Shown here piece after piece: positions 24,627-35,329 of a stretch of 64,000 nt of DNA. A program made the translations under genes and the position numbers. How positions within the stretch are numbered: position 1 is the stretch's first letter; each line of letters starts with the position of its first letter. The DNA comes from JASGIT01 sp047601665 (GTDB lineage: Bacteria; Pseudomonadota; Gammaproteobacteria; Burkholderiales; Burkholderiaceae_C). The stretch lies in contig JASGIT010000001.1 of the NCBI GenBank assembly GCA_047601665.1, positions 3,286,001 to 3,350,000 of the forward strand, in the 5' to 3' direction. The notes under the pieces were generated by a model. That model was not told the origin of the DNA. It ran no database searches and saw nothing but the letters and a program-made list of their open reading frames with translations.

Positions 24627-24815
24627 GGCGGATCCTTTCATAGGCGGGATGCGGGAGCAATGCAGGCAAGCTTATGGATTCAGGATTCCGCAGTCCTCAC
24701 GGAAAGTTCAAAGATTCGTGATAACTCTGGCGCGGTGGATTGCGCACAATGCGCAATGGGCAGGTCGGGCGCACCCTCCATCGGCGGCGCGGCGGCCTGC
24801 CCGGCCATCCAGTTC

Positions 24816-25532
24816 ATGACTTCCGCCCGCCGCATTCTTCTCGTCGAGGACGACGCCCACATTGCCGACCTGCTCGCGCTGCACCTGCGCGACGAGGGGC
24901 TGGAGGTGGTGCATTGCGCGCGCGGCGACGAGGGCTTGCGGCAGCTCGAACGCGGCGGCTGGGACGCGCTGGTGCTGGACCTGATGCTGCCCGGCGTGGA
25001 CGGGCTGGAGATCTGCCGCCGTGCCCGCGGCATGACGCGCTACACGCCGATCATCATCATCAGCGCCCGCGCCAGCGAGGTGCACCGCATCCTGGGCCTG
25101 GAGATCGGCGCCGACGACTACCTGGCCAAGCCGTTCTCGGTGCTGGAACTCGTGGCGCGGGTCAAGGCCTTGCTGCGCCGCGTGGATGCGCTGGCGCAGA
25201 ACGCCCGCCTGGACGCGGGCAGCCTGGCCGTCGGCGGCCTGACCATCGACCCGGTGGCGCGCGATGCTCGCCTGGACGGCGCCCGGCTGGAACTGACGCC
25301 GCGCGAGTTCGACCTGCTGCACTTCTTCGCGCGCCAGCCGGGCAAGGTGTTTTCGCGCATGGACCTGCTGAACGCCGTCTGGGGCTACCAGCACGAGGGC
25401 TACGAGCACACGGTCAACACGCACATCAACCGGCTGCGCTCCAAGGTGGAGGCCGACCCGGCTAATCCCCGGCGCATCCTGACGGTATGGGGCCGTGGCT
25501 ACAAGTTCTCCGATTCCGGAGACGGGACATGA
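24816..25532 (+). CDS. OmpR-family DNA-binding response regulator
   Basis: A 238-residue regulator. The receiver domain has the acidic pair EDD near residue 11, phosphorylation aspartate in DALVLDLMLPGVDGLE, the switch serine in IIIISAR and the lysine in DDYLAKPFS. The C-terminal winged-helix domain has LTPREFDLLHFFARQPGKVF and the VNTHINRLRSKVE recognition region. The ATG at 24816 starts directly at the receiver domain. It overlaps the sensor gene by ATGA (25529-25532). Divergent placement from the exported Msr genes suggests it controls them in response to oxidative damage outside the cytoplasm; this is inferred from position. Confidence 0.92.
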   Translation: MTSARRILLVEDDAHIADLLALHLRDEGLEVVHCARGDEGLRQLERGGWDALVLDLMLPGVDGLEICRRARGMTRYTPIIIISARASEVHRILGLEIGADDYLAKPFSVLELVARVKALLRRVDALAQNARLDAGSLAVGGLTIDPVARDARLDGARLELTPREFDLLHFFARQPGKVFSRMDLLNAVWGYQHEGYEHTVNTHINRLRSKVEADPANPRRILTVWGRGYKFSDSGDGT

Positions 25533-27013
25533 ACCTGACGCTGACGCAGCGCCTGTCCCTGGTCTTCGCACTGCTGCTGCTGGTTTGCAGCGGCACGTCG
25601 GTCTGGCTGCAGCTGCGCTCGAACCGTATGCACGAGCAGGAGGTCGTGCAAGGGCTGTCGCGCGATCTTGCCGAGAGCATCGCCCGTGATGCGCAGCTCA
25701 CCGACGCCAATGGGCTGATGCCGGGTGCCGTGCGCAACCTGTTCGACCAGCTGATGGTCGTCAATCCGAGCGTGGAAATCTACCTGCTCGAACCCGATGG
25801 CCGTATCGCCGGCCATGCCGCGCCTGAAGGCCGGCTGCGCCGCGACCGCGTGGACCTGGCGCCGGTGCGCCGCTTCCTGGCTGGAGACATGCTGCCCATC
25901 CTGGGCGACGACCCGCGCAGCGCCGATGGCCGCAAGGTCTTCAGCGCGGCTCCGCTGCGGGTGGAGGGCCGCGACGTGGGCTTCATCTACGTCGTGCTGC
26001 TGGGCGAGGCGCACGACCTGCTCGCGGCCCGCGGCTCGGCCGGTGCCGTGCTCAAGACCGCCTTGTGGTCCATCGGCTTGGTGGCGCTGCTGTGCCTGGC
26101 CGCCGGTCTGGTGGCGTTCACGCTGATCACGAGGCCGCTGCGCCGTCTGACCGAATCGGTGCGCCGGTTCGACGTCGATGGCGTCCCGCCCGAGCCGCCC
26201 GCCTGCGCACCCGCGGCGAATGGCGGCAGCCGCGACGAGATCGCCGTGCTGGATGCGGCGTTCCGGCAGATGGCCGCGCGCATCGGCGAACAATGGCAGG
26301 CGCTGACGCGCCAGGACCAGGAACGCCGCGAGCTGATCGCGAACGTCTCGCACGACCTGCGCACGCCGCTGTCGTCGCTGCACGGCTACCTGGAGACGCT
26401 GCTGCTGAAGGACGCCGTGCTGGACCCGCCGGAGCGGCGGCGCTACCTGGGCATCGCGCTCGACCAGAGCCGCAATGTCGGCGCCCTGGCGCAAAGCCTG
26501 TTCGAGCTGGCGCGGCTGGAGTACGGGTTCGTCCAGCCCGAGCCCGAGCCGTTCTCGATGACCGACCTCGTGCAGGACGTGTTCCAGAAGTTCGGGCTGC
26601 GGGCCGAGGCGAAGCGGATCGCCATGGGGGCAACGTTTCCGCCGGCCCTGCCGATGGCGCGGGCGGACCTGGGCATGATCGAGCGCGTGCTCGGCAACCT
26701 GCTGGACAACGCCTTGCGCCATACGCCGGAAGGGGGGCGTATCGATGTCGGTATCGGCCCCTGCAGTGACGGCCTGGAGGTGACGGTCAGCGACACGGGA
26801 CCGGGCATTTCCGCGGAATTGCGCGAAGGGCTGTTCCAGCGGCCGTTCACCGTGGGCGGTGCGCGCCGCGGCGGCGGGCTCGGCCTGCGCATCGTCCATC
26901 GGATGCTGGCGCTGCATGAGCGGCGCATCACCTTGCGCGATGCGCCGGGATCAGGGGCGAGCTTCAGTTTCTCGGTGCCGGCGGCAACGGAGCATCCACC
27001 GGCTGCGCGCTAG
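25529..27013 (+). CDS. Sensor histidine kinase
   Basis: A 494-residue inner-membrane kinase, partner of the response regulator. It has a first membrane helix (about residues 9-27), a periplasmic sensor region of about 150 residues with no cysteine, a second helix (about 172-194), a HAMP linker (ITRPLRRLTESVRRF), the phospho-acceptor motif LIANVSHDLRTPLSSLHGYL, and an ATPase domain with NLLDNALRHTP, SDTGPGIS and RGGGLGLRIVHRML. All kinase boxes look intact. What it senses is unknown; the Msr genes next to the regulator suggest oxidant or misfolding stress in the periplasm. Confidence 0.92.
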   Translation: MNLTLTQRLSLVFALLLLVCSGTSVWLQLRSNRMHEQEVVQGLSRDLAESIARDAQLTDANGLMPGAVRNLFDQLMVVNPSVEIYLLEPDGRIAGHAAPEGRLRRDRVDLAPVRRFLAGDMLPILGDDPRSADGRKVFSAAPLRVEGRDVGFIYVVLLGEAHDLLAARGSAGAVLKTALWSIGLVALLCLAAGLVAFTLITRPLRRLTESVRRFDVDGVPPEPPACAPAANGGSRDEIAVLDAAFRQMAARIGEQWQALTRQDQERRELIANVSHDLRTPLSSLHGYLETLLLKDAVLDPPERRRYLGIALDQSRNVGALAQSLFELARLEYGFVQPEPEPFSMTDLVQDVFQKFGLRAEAKRIAMGATFPPALPMARADLGMIERVLGNLLDNALRHTPEGGRIDVGIGPCSDGLEVTVSDTGPGISAELREGLFQRPFTVGGARRGGGLGLRIVHRMLALHERRITLRDAPGSGASFSFSVPAATEHPPAAR

Positions 27014-27115
27014 TCCCGCCTTTCTGAACCGCTGCCCGCCGGCTTCATTGGTATTTACAAGGATGCCGCCCCCGCCTGGTTGTGGGATAAGTCGAAGCCA
27101 ATGGAGGGGGCTGCC

Positions 27116-30100
27116 ATGGCGTTTCCTGATGATCCCATCCAACATGTGGTGCTGCTCATGTTGGAGAACCGGTCGTTTGACCATGTGCTCGGTGATCTGG
27201 TCCGCCTGGACCCCGCCCGTGGAATTGAGGGTATTGACCGGCAGAACCCCGGCAGCAATCCACGGGCCGGCGGCATACCCGTGAAGCAGAGCGATAACGT
27301 GCTGGGTATTTTGCCCAAGGGGTTCGACCCCCGGCACGAACTGCTGAATGTGCAGACGCAACTGGGCGGTTTTTCCCATCCGACCATGTCCGGCTTCGTG
27401 GCGGATGCGGACGCCGTGCTGGGGAAGTTCGATGAAGCCACGCGCAATCAGGTGATGGCTTATTTCCCGGCGATGGAGGATGTGGGCGACGACCCGTTGC
27501 CGGCGTTGCGCAGCCTGGCCCGGAATTTCACGGTCTGCGACCACTGGCACGCCTCATTGCCCGGGCCCACCTGGCCCAACCGCTTCTTTTCCCTGTGCGG
27601 CACGGCCGCCGGGTACGCGAAGATGCCCGAAGGCGTCAGCGACATCGGGCTGCTCTTTCGCGCCTACGACATGGACACGATCTTTGACCGGCTGCGCGCG
27701 GCGGGGCGCAGCCATCGGATCTTCCACCAGGGTGTTTCGCTGGCGATGCTGCTGCGCCGCACGTGGAGCACGCCGGGCATCTACGGCGGCATGGACGAAT
27801 TCTTCCGTCTGGCGCAGTCCCCCAAGGTCGATGATTTCCCCGCGTTTTCGCTGATCGAGCCGCAGTATTTTTCCCTGATCGGCAGCAGCCAGAGCGACCA
27901 GCACCCGCCGCACGACATGGCGTTGGGCGACCAGTTGATTGCCGACGTGTACAACGCGCTACGCGGCAATGAGGAACTGTGGCAGCGCACATTGCTGGTG
28001 GTCGCCTACGACGAGCACGGGGGCTTTTACGACCACGTGCCGCCTCCCCAGACGGTGGCGCCGGATGCCTGCACGTACCAGGACAAGGATGTCAGCTTCG
28101 ATTTCACGCGCCTGGGCGTGCGCGTGCCTGCGGTTCTGGTGTCTCTGCACGTGCGTCCCGCCGGTGTCGACCATGGCCTGTACGACCACACCAGCCTGCT
28201 GGCATACCTCTGCCGCAAGTGGGACATGCCTGCATTGGGCGAACGGTGCGCCCAGGCGGCGGATTTTTCAGGGGCGATCGCCACGAATGCCCATCCGAAC
28301 GCGCCGGACCGCATCACGGCCAGAACGCCCAAAACCGTGCGGGCATTGGCGGCCGATGGCCCCCTGGAGAACGAAAACCAGGTGGCGCTTTCCCTCATGG
28401 TCGATTTCATCCATGGGGCACTGGGCCTGACGCCGCGACCCACGGATGCCTCCGTGGCGACCCGGGCGTTGGCGGCGCCGCCCACGGGGGGGCAGGTCGT
28501 GCGCAAGGCGCAGCAGGCGTTGGCCATGCTGCGCGACCTGCCTCCGCAGGGGCCGCCAGCCGCCCCGCTCAGGGTGGAACTGGACGCGGCCCCCGGGCTG
28601 GAGCCACCGCCCTTGCGGGTGCTCATGGTCCATGGCGTCGGGCATGGCGACGATCCGGCGGCGGATGGCTGGAAGCAGCAATGGGAGGACGCCTTCAAAG
28701 GCAGCGCCCTGGCCGCGGGGCTGCGGGCGGACGCGGCGGTCGAGTTCACCTTTGTGCGCTTCGACGACATCTTCGAGCGCTTCCCGCTGGACCCCGTGAT
28801 CGTCATGCGCGGCCTGCTGCGCCTGGGCGACGGCGTCTTCAGCGCCATCCCTGAAACGGGAACCCGCGATTTGCGCCTGGAAGGGCTGACGGACACCGTG
28901 CGCTGGACGGCGGGCATGGTCATCCAGTGGGTGGAAAGCGAGACGCTGCGCGCCGAGCTGTCGGCGCGCGTTCTGCAAACGGTGGCCGACTCCCAGTGCG
29001 ACATCATTTGCGCCCACAGCCTGGGGAGCCTGGCGTGCTATGACGCATTTCGCCGCGAAACCGTCGCGGGCAGAGCCGCCGCGTTCGACGGCAAGTACCT
29101 CGTCACCTTCGGCAGCCAGATCGCGCATCCCGCCGTGCGCAAGACGCTGGGCGGGCGCATCGCGCCGCTCCATGACGCACAGGGCCATGGCATCGCCTTC
29201 TGGTACCACCTCTACAACCCGCACGACCATGTGTTCACGCGGCCGCTGCCCCCGGTGGATACGCAGACCAAATCGCTGACCGCGGAGTTCGACCTGCCCG
29301 GGGATTTGCTGAACCATGACGGGGCCGCATACCTCGCCCATGGCGCCATGGCGCAGACCGTGCTCCCGGCCCTGCTGCCGCACCGCCTGCAGGGGCGGGC
29401 GCTGGCGCAGGCCGGGCCTGCATTCATGGCGCGTGCGCGCGCAGCGCCGGGCCCTGCTCGTCGGCATCAACGAATACCCCGATCCGTCGATGCGGCTCAA
29501 TGGCTGCGTGAACGACGTCTATCTGATGAGCGCGGTGCTGCAGGAATGCGGCTTCGAGGCCGACGACATCCGCGTGCTGACGGACGGCCGGGCAACCCGG
29601 CAAGCCATGCTGGAGCGGCTGGACTGGCTGTCGGACGGCGTAGGGGACGGCGACGAGCGCGTGTTCTTCTACTCGGGGCATGGGGCGCAGCTGCCCCAGT
29701 ACGGCAGCAACGGCGCGCCGGACACCCTGTGCGAAACCCTGGTGCCGGCCGACTTCGACTGGAGCCCGGAACATGCGTTTACGGACAAGGATTTCTATGC
29801 CTATTACAGCCAACTGCCTTATGCCAGCGATTTTCTCGCGATATTCGACTGCTGCCATGCGGGCGGGATGACCCGGGGCGGTGGGCGGGTACGCGGCATC
29901 GACCCGCCGGACGACGTGCGGCACCGCGCGCTGCGGTGGGAGCCTCGACACCAGATGTGGGTGCCGCGGGATTTCGTGGAAACCGCGCGCGGCAGGCCGC
30001 GCCTGTTCGATGCGCAATCCGCCGGGAACACACGGCGCGCCGCCGTCCAGATGCACGACCACTATGCGGGCCTGGGGGAGTCCCGCGCCATTCGGTTGAC

Positions 30101-30190
30101 GTCGTCCGCCGCATACGACCGGGCCAGGGCGGTGTATGGCCATTGGGGGCCGTATCTGCCGCTGCTGATGTTTGCCGCCGGCCAGAATGA
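27116..30190 (+). CDS. Phosphoesterase (phospholipase C/acid phosphatase family) with alpha/beta-hydrolase domain; frame runs into caspase gene
   Basis: The ATG follows GGAGGGGG by 7 bases. Residues 1 to about 420 match the phosphoesterase family of bacterial phospholipases C: HVVLLMLENRSFDHVLGDL at the start and YDEHGGFYDHVPPP near residue 298. Unlike secreted members it has no signal peptide, so it should be cytoplasmic. Residues about 500-760 form an alpha/beta-hydrolase-like domain with VLMVHGVGHGDD and the nucleophile elbow CAHSLGSLACY near 632. Coding similarity appears to stop near 29435 at a run of four GC units; beyond that the same frame gives Arg/Ala/Gly-rich noise to the stop at 30190, while another frame encodes a metacaspase. 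One extra GC unit would fuse all three domains. The substrate is unknown. Confidence 0.6.
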   Translation: MAFPDDPIQHVVLLMLENRSFDHVLGDLVRLDPARGIEGIDRQNPGSNPRAGGIPVKQSDNVLGILPKGFDPRHELLNVQTQLGGFSHPTMSGFVADADAVLGKFDEATRNQVMAYFPAMEDVGDDPLPALRSLARNFTVCDHWHASLPGPTWPNRFFSLCGTAAGYAKMPEGVSDIGLLFRAYDMDTIFDRLRAAGRSHRIFHQGVSLAMLLRRTWSTPGIYGGMDEFFRLAQSPKVDDFPAFSLIEPQYFSLIGSSQSDQHPPHDMALGDQLIADVYNALRGNEELWQRTLLVVAYDEHGGFYDHVPPPQTVAPDACTYQDKDVSFDFTRLGVRVPAVLVSLHVRPAGVDHGLYDHTSLLAYLCRKWDMPALGERCAQAADFSGAIATNAHPNAPDRITARTPKTVRALAADGPLENENQVALSLMVDFIHGALGLTPRPTDASVATRALAAPPTGGQVVRKAQQALAMLRDLPPQGPPAAPLRVELDAAPGLEPPPLRVLMVHGVGHGDDPAADGWKQQWEDAFKGSALAAGLRADAAVEFTFVRFDDIFERFPLDPVIVMRGLLRLGDGVFSAIPETGTRDLRLEGLTDTVRWTAGMVIQWVESETLRAELSARVLQTVADSQCDIICAHSLGSLACYDAFRRETVAGRAAAFDGKYLVTFGSQIAHPAVRKTLGGRIAPLHDAQGHGIAFWYHLYNPHDHVFTRPLPPVDTQTKSLTAEFDLPGDLLNHDGAAYLAHGAMAQTVLPALLPHRLQGRALAQAGPAFMARARAAPGPARRHQRIPRSVDAAQWLRERRLSDERGAAGMRLRGRRHPRADGRPGNPASHAGAAGLAVGRRRGRRRARVLLLGAWGAAAPVRQQRRAGHPVRNPGAGRLRLEPGTCVYGQGFLCLLQPTALCQRFSRDIRLLPCGRDDPGRWAGTRHRPAGRRAAPRAAVGASTPDVGAAGFRGNRARQAAPVRCAIRREHTARRRPDARPLCGPGGVPRHSVDVVRRIRPGQGGVWPLGAVSAAADVCRRPE

Positions 30191-30464
30191 ACTGGCCGCG
30201 GAGTACGACCACGGGTCCACCGCCTACGGTGCATTCACCTTCGCCGTCGCCAAGCATTTGCGGCGGCTGCGGCGCGCGCCGACCTTCTCGCGGCTGATCG
30301 CTTCGGTCCGGCGCGAACTCGTGCAACTGGGGTATCAGCAAACGCCAACGATCAGCGGCCCCGCGGCAAAAATGCAGCAGGCCGTGCCGATTTTCAGATG
30401 GCGGCAAGGTGCGGGCAGGCCAGCCACCACAGGGACTACCGGGGCGCCTGGATCACCTGCGTGA
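29433..30464 (+). CDS. Caspase-like peptidase (metacaspase, C14 family)
   Basis: From a GTG at 29433 the protein starts MRAQRRALLVGINEYPDPSM, a standard caspase-fold first strand, followed by LNGCVNDVYLMSAVLQECGF. The catalytic dyad is intact: H83 in FFYSGHGAQL and C141 in FLAIFDCCHAGG. A C-terminal part includes SAAYDRARAVYG, AFTFAVAKHLRRL and ISGPAAKMQQ, as in family members that cleave after basic residues; total 343 residues. The true start is uncertain: the GTG lacks a ribosome site, and the upstream hydrolase frame would join here if one GC unit were added. So it is either a separate gene, or the third domain of a frameshifted fusion. Its 3' end overlaps the convergent LysR gene by 29 bp. 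Confidence 0.75.
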   Translation: MRAQRRALLVGINEYPDPSMRLNGCVNDVYLMSAVLQECGFEADDIRVLTDGRATRQAMLERLDWLSDGVGDGDERVFFYSGHGAQLPQYGSNGAPDTLCETLVPADFDWSPEHAFTDKDFYAYYSQLPYASDFLAIFDCCHAGGMTRGGGRVRGIDPPDDVRHRALRWEPRHQMWVPRDFVETARGRPRLFDAQSAGNTRRAAVQMHDHYAGLGESRAIRLTSSAAYDRARAVYGHWGPYLPLLMFAAGQNELAAEYDHGSTAYGAFTFAVAKHLRRLRRAPTFSRLIASVRRELVQLGYQQTPTISGPAAKMQQAVPIFRWRQGAGRPATTGTTGAPGSPA

Positions 30465-31347
30465 TCTGCTCCCGCAGCCATTGCAGGGCGGGGGCGTGCT
30501 GTTGCTGCCGGTGCCATATCAGGCTGATCTGTATCGCCGGCATTTCAAAGGGCATTTCCGCGATCTCCAATCCATAGTGGCCTGCGAAAGCCTGGGCCAG
30601 GTGCAGCGGCACGGTGCCCAGCAAGTCGGTGCTGGCGACGATGGCTGGGATGGTCACGTAGTGCGGCACTTGCAGTTGCACCTGGCGCCGCACCTTGGCC
30701 GAGCCGAGCACGATTTCGAGCGGGCTGCCGCGCCCGGCGCGCGGCAGTATCGAGACATGCTGCGCCGCCTGGAATGCGTGTTTGTCCAGGCCCTTGCGGA
30801 AGGCAGGGTGCCCCTGGCGGCCAATGACCGCGAGGCGCGTTTCGCTGACCGGCTGGTACAGCAGGTCGGGATCGTCGAAGTACAAGTAGTCCATGGCGAG
30901 GTCCACCTTGCCGCTGGCCAGTTGCTGCGGGAGCGGGGCGCCTTCATCGGGCAGCACCTGCAGCCTCACGCGCGGCGCCAACCTTTTCAGCCGGGCCATC
31001 AGGGCGGGCAGCAGGCGCATCTGCCCGTCGTCGTTCACCGACAGCCGGAAGGTCTGCTCGGTATCCGGGTCGAAGCTCTCCTGCAGGCCCAGGCCGGATT
31101 GCAGCAGGTACAGGGCCTGCCGTACCGGTTCGTGCAGGGCCAGGGCCCCCGCGGTAGGTTCCAGCCCCTTGGCGGTGCGGCGGAACAGCGGCTGCCCCCA
31201 TTGCTCGCGCAGGCGGCCTAGGGCGTTGCTCACGGCGGGCTGGCTTTTGTGCAGCCGCTCGGCGGCGCGCGACAGGTTGCGCTCCTGCATCAGCATGTCG
31301 AACACCACCAGCAGGTTCAGGTCCATCTGCTGCAATTTCTGGTTCAT
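30436..31347 (-). CDS. LysR-family transcriptional regulator
   Basis: A 303-residue regulator with an N-terminal helix-turn-helix (LLVVFDMLMQERNLSRAAER, LHKSQPAVSNALGRLRE) and a LysR effector domain of the NodD/LinR-like group (FRLSVNDDGQMRLLPALMARL, VDLAMDYLYFDDPDL). It is divergent from the TauD/TfdA dioxygenase gene with 118 bp between them. That gap holds TCTTCA (31357-31362) and TGAAGA (31379-31384) as a dyad, a candidate binding site. It probably controls the dioxygenase gene; the inducer is unknown. Confidence 0.88.
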   Translation of the reverse strand: MNQKLQQMDLNLLVVFDMLMQERNLSRAAERLHKSQPAVSNALGRLREQWGQPLFRRTAKGLEPTAGALALHEPVRQALYLLQSGLGLQESFDPDTEQTFRLSVNDDGQMRLLPALMARLKRLAPRVRLQVLPDEGAPLPQQLASGKVDLAMDYLYFDDPDLLYQPVSETRLAVIGRQGHPAFRKGLDKHAFQAAQHVSILPRAGRGSPLEIVLGSAKVRRQVQLQVPHYVTIPAIVASTDLLGTVPLHLAQAFAGHYGLEIAEMPFEMPAIQISLIWHRQQQHAPALQWLREQITQVIQAPR

Positions 31348-31465
31348 GAATAATTCTCTTCAAAAACATCCATTGGACTGAAGATGATGGCATTTCTACA
31401 CTGCAAAGCCAGAAGTGCCGCCGGCACTTCGATTCCGTGAATCCCCATGAAATGAAGGAGATGTG

Positions 31466-32317
31466 ATGAATATGCAAGTCGTGCCCCAGGATGCCACGTG
31501 CGGCGCCATCGTGACGGGCGTGGACCTCTCGCGCGAACTGAGCGCTGAACAGGTGGCCGAAATCCGCCAGCATTGGCTGAAGCACCAGGTGCTCGCGTTC
31601 ACCGGCCAGAACATGGAGGTAGAGGACATCGAGCGCTTTGCGCTGACCGTGGGCCCGTTCGGCAGCGACCCGTTCTTCGAGTCGATTCCGGGCCACCCCC
31701 ACGTCGCGCAGGTGCGCCGCGATGCCGACGAGCGCACGCCCATCTTTGCCGAGGTCTGGCATTCGGACTGGAGCTTCATGCCCCAGCCGCCGGCCGCCAC
31801 CGTGCTGTACGGCAACGTGATTCCGCCCGTGGGCGGCGACACGCGCTTCACCAATCTGTACGCCGCCTGGGATGCCCTGCCCGCCGACCTGAAGGCGCTG
31901 GTGGCCGACAAGCGCGCCATCCATTCGGCGGGCCGAGCCTACGCACGCGATGGCGCCTACGGCGAGAAGGACAAAGGGCGCTCGATGAAAATCCGCTACT
32001 CGGACGACGCGCTGCAGGCGCAGTGCTCGCACCCCATCGCGCGCGTGCACCCCGAGACCGGGCGCACGGCCTTGTTCGTCAGCATGGGCTACACCGTCGG
32101 CATCGAAGGCATGAGCGACGAAGAAGCCAAGCCCATCCTGGTCGCGCTGTTCAAGCACCTGAATCGCCCCGAGTTCGAGTACAGCCACCGCTGGTCGCAG
32201 GGCACGCTGCTGATCTGGGACAACCGCTGCGTCAATCACGCGGCCTCGGGCGGGTACGACGGCCATGCGCGCCTGCTGCACCGCATCACCGTGGCGGACC
32301 GCACCTTCGCCGCCTGA
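31466..32317 (+). CDS. TauD/TfdA-family 2-oxoglutarate and Fe(II)-dependent dioxygenase
   Basis: A 283-residue dioxygenase. The iron triad is visible: H99 and D101 in VWHSDWSF and a distal histidine in DNRCVNHAASGG, with the 2-oxoglutarate arginine in RLLHRITV. Family members open taurine, chlorophenoxyacetate, sulfonate or alkyl-sulfate substrates by hydroxylation. The start is the ATG at 31466, 5 bases after AAGGAG; GTG 31463 and ATG 31472 are nearby alternatives. The divergent LysR gene is the likely regulator. The substrate cannot be named from sequence. Confidence 0.88.
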   Translation: MNMQVVPQDATCGAIVTGVDLSRELSAEQVAEIRQHWLKHQVLAFTGQNMEVEDIERFALTVGPFGSDPFFESIPGHPHVAQVRRDADERTPIFAEVWHSDWSFMPQPPAATVLYGNVIPPVGGDTRFTNLYAAWDALPADLKALVADKRAIHSAGRAYARDGAYGEKDKGRSMKIRYSDDALQAQCSHPIARVHPETGRTALFVSMGYTVGIEGMSDEEAKPILVALFKHLNRPEFEYSHRWSQGTLLIWDNRCVNHAASGGYDGHARLLHRITVADRTFAA

Positions 32318-32332
32318 ACGGGCTGGACGCGG

Positions 32333-32956
32333 TCAGTCCTTGAGCTTGATCTTCTTCTCGATCTCCGCGTCCGCCTTCTCCGCCTGCTTGCGTCGGTTGA
32401 ACACCTGCCGCATGTAGCGGATGTCGGTAGGGGTCAGGTGCTTTTCGGCGGCGACGAACTGCTCCTGCTCCTCTTCGCGCACGTGGTGCAGGTACTTTTC
32501 GTGCAGCTTGGCGAAGCGCTTCAGCCAGCCGCTCGAACCCATGTCGCGCGCGGCCAAGTCGGCCATCATTTCGTCCATTTCGTGGTGCTCGGCCACGGCA
32601 TGGCGCGCGTCCTCGGTGGTGGGCGGGTCGCGCAGCACGGTGGACCACAGCGCCTGCTCTTCGGCGGCGGCGTGGCCTTTCACCTCGCGCACGAACTCGT
32701 CGAACAGCCGCTGGCGCTCGGGCGACTTGCCCTGCGTGGCGGCGATCATCGCCAGCAACGCACGGTGGCGGTCGTGGTCTTCCACCAGGCGACCGAAGAT
32801 GTCGGGGTTGCCGCGGAACTTGGTGGCCGGCGTGGCGCCGATGCGCGCGGGCGTATCGGGCGCCACCGCCTTGGCCTTGGCGATGGCGGCAGACTTGGCC
32901 TGGCGCGCCGTGGTGGCGCGGCCATGGGCGGTGCGGGGCTTGCGGGCAGTCTTCAT
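32333..32956 (-). CDS. Hemerythrin HHE-domain protein
   Basis: A 207-residue protein with a basic Ala/Lys-rich N-terminal tail and a four-helix hemerythrin-like domain. Likely di-iron ligands are the histidines and glutamates in LVEDHDRHRALLAMI, VKGHAAAEEQALW, AEHHEMDEMM and KYLHHVREEEQEQF. Such proteins handle oxygen, nitric oxide or iron under oxidative stress. It lies 33 bp after katE on the same strand with its own AGGAG site, so it is probably part of a stress operon. The basic tail might bind DNA or another polyanion, which is a guess from composition. Confidence 0.85.
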   Translation of the reverse strand: MKTARKPRTAHGRATTARQAKSAAIAKAKAVAPDTPARIGATPATKFRGNPDIFGRLVEDHDRHRALLAMIAATQGKSPERQRLFDEFVREVKGHAAAEEQALWSTVLRDPPTTEDARHAVAEHHEMDEMMADLAARDMGSSGWLKRFAKLHEKYLHHVREEEQEQFVAAEKHLTPTDIRYMRQVFNRRKQAEKADAEIEKKIKLKD

Positions 32957-32989
32957 CGTGGGCTCCTTCTTTCTTCGGTGGGTGGGAAT

Positions 32990-35143
<2,154 letters not shown>

Positions 35144-35270
35144 GGGGGACTCCGTGGGGTAGGGTTGGAAGAGTCCCTTCAGTTGAAAACGCCGCAGGCC
35201 TTGCGGTTGTAGGCACTGGGCGAGCACTGCGGTAGGCACTGGCCTACGGCAGGGTGCGGAGGTTTGGCAT

Positions 35271-35329
35271 CCAATCGGCCTTTAGCGCATGGGTGACAAG
35301 CGCTGGCAGCTATCAAAAAAAGAGCAATT
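35271..35329 (-). repeat. Dispersed AGCGCT/AGCTAT repeat, copy after GGDEF-EAL gene
   Basis: Contains CAATCGGCCTTTAGCGC, then GACAAGCGCTGGCAGCTATC and an A-run. It sits directly between the stop of the GGDEF-EAL gene (35330) and the katE promoter side. Confidence 0.75.

Noticed and set aside
29443..30190. Continuation of the phosphoesterase frame beyond the GC run as a genuine C-terminal domain
   Set aside because: It is low-complexity Arg/Ala/Gly-rich sequence, while the overlapping frame encodes a clean caspase fold with catalytic residues.
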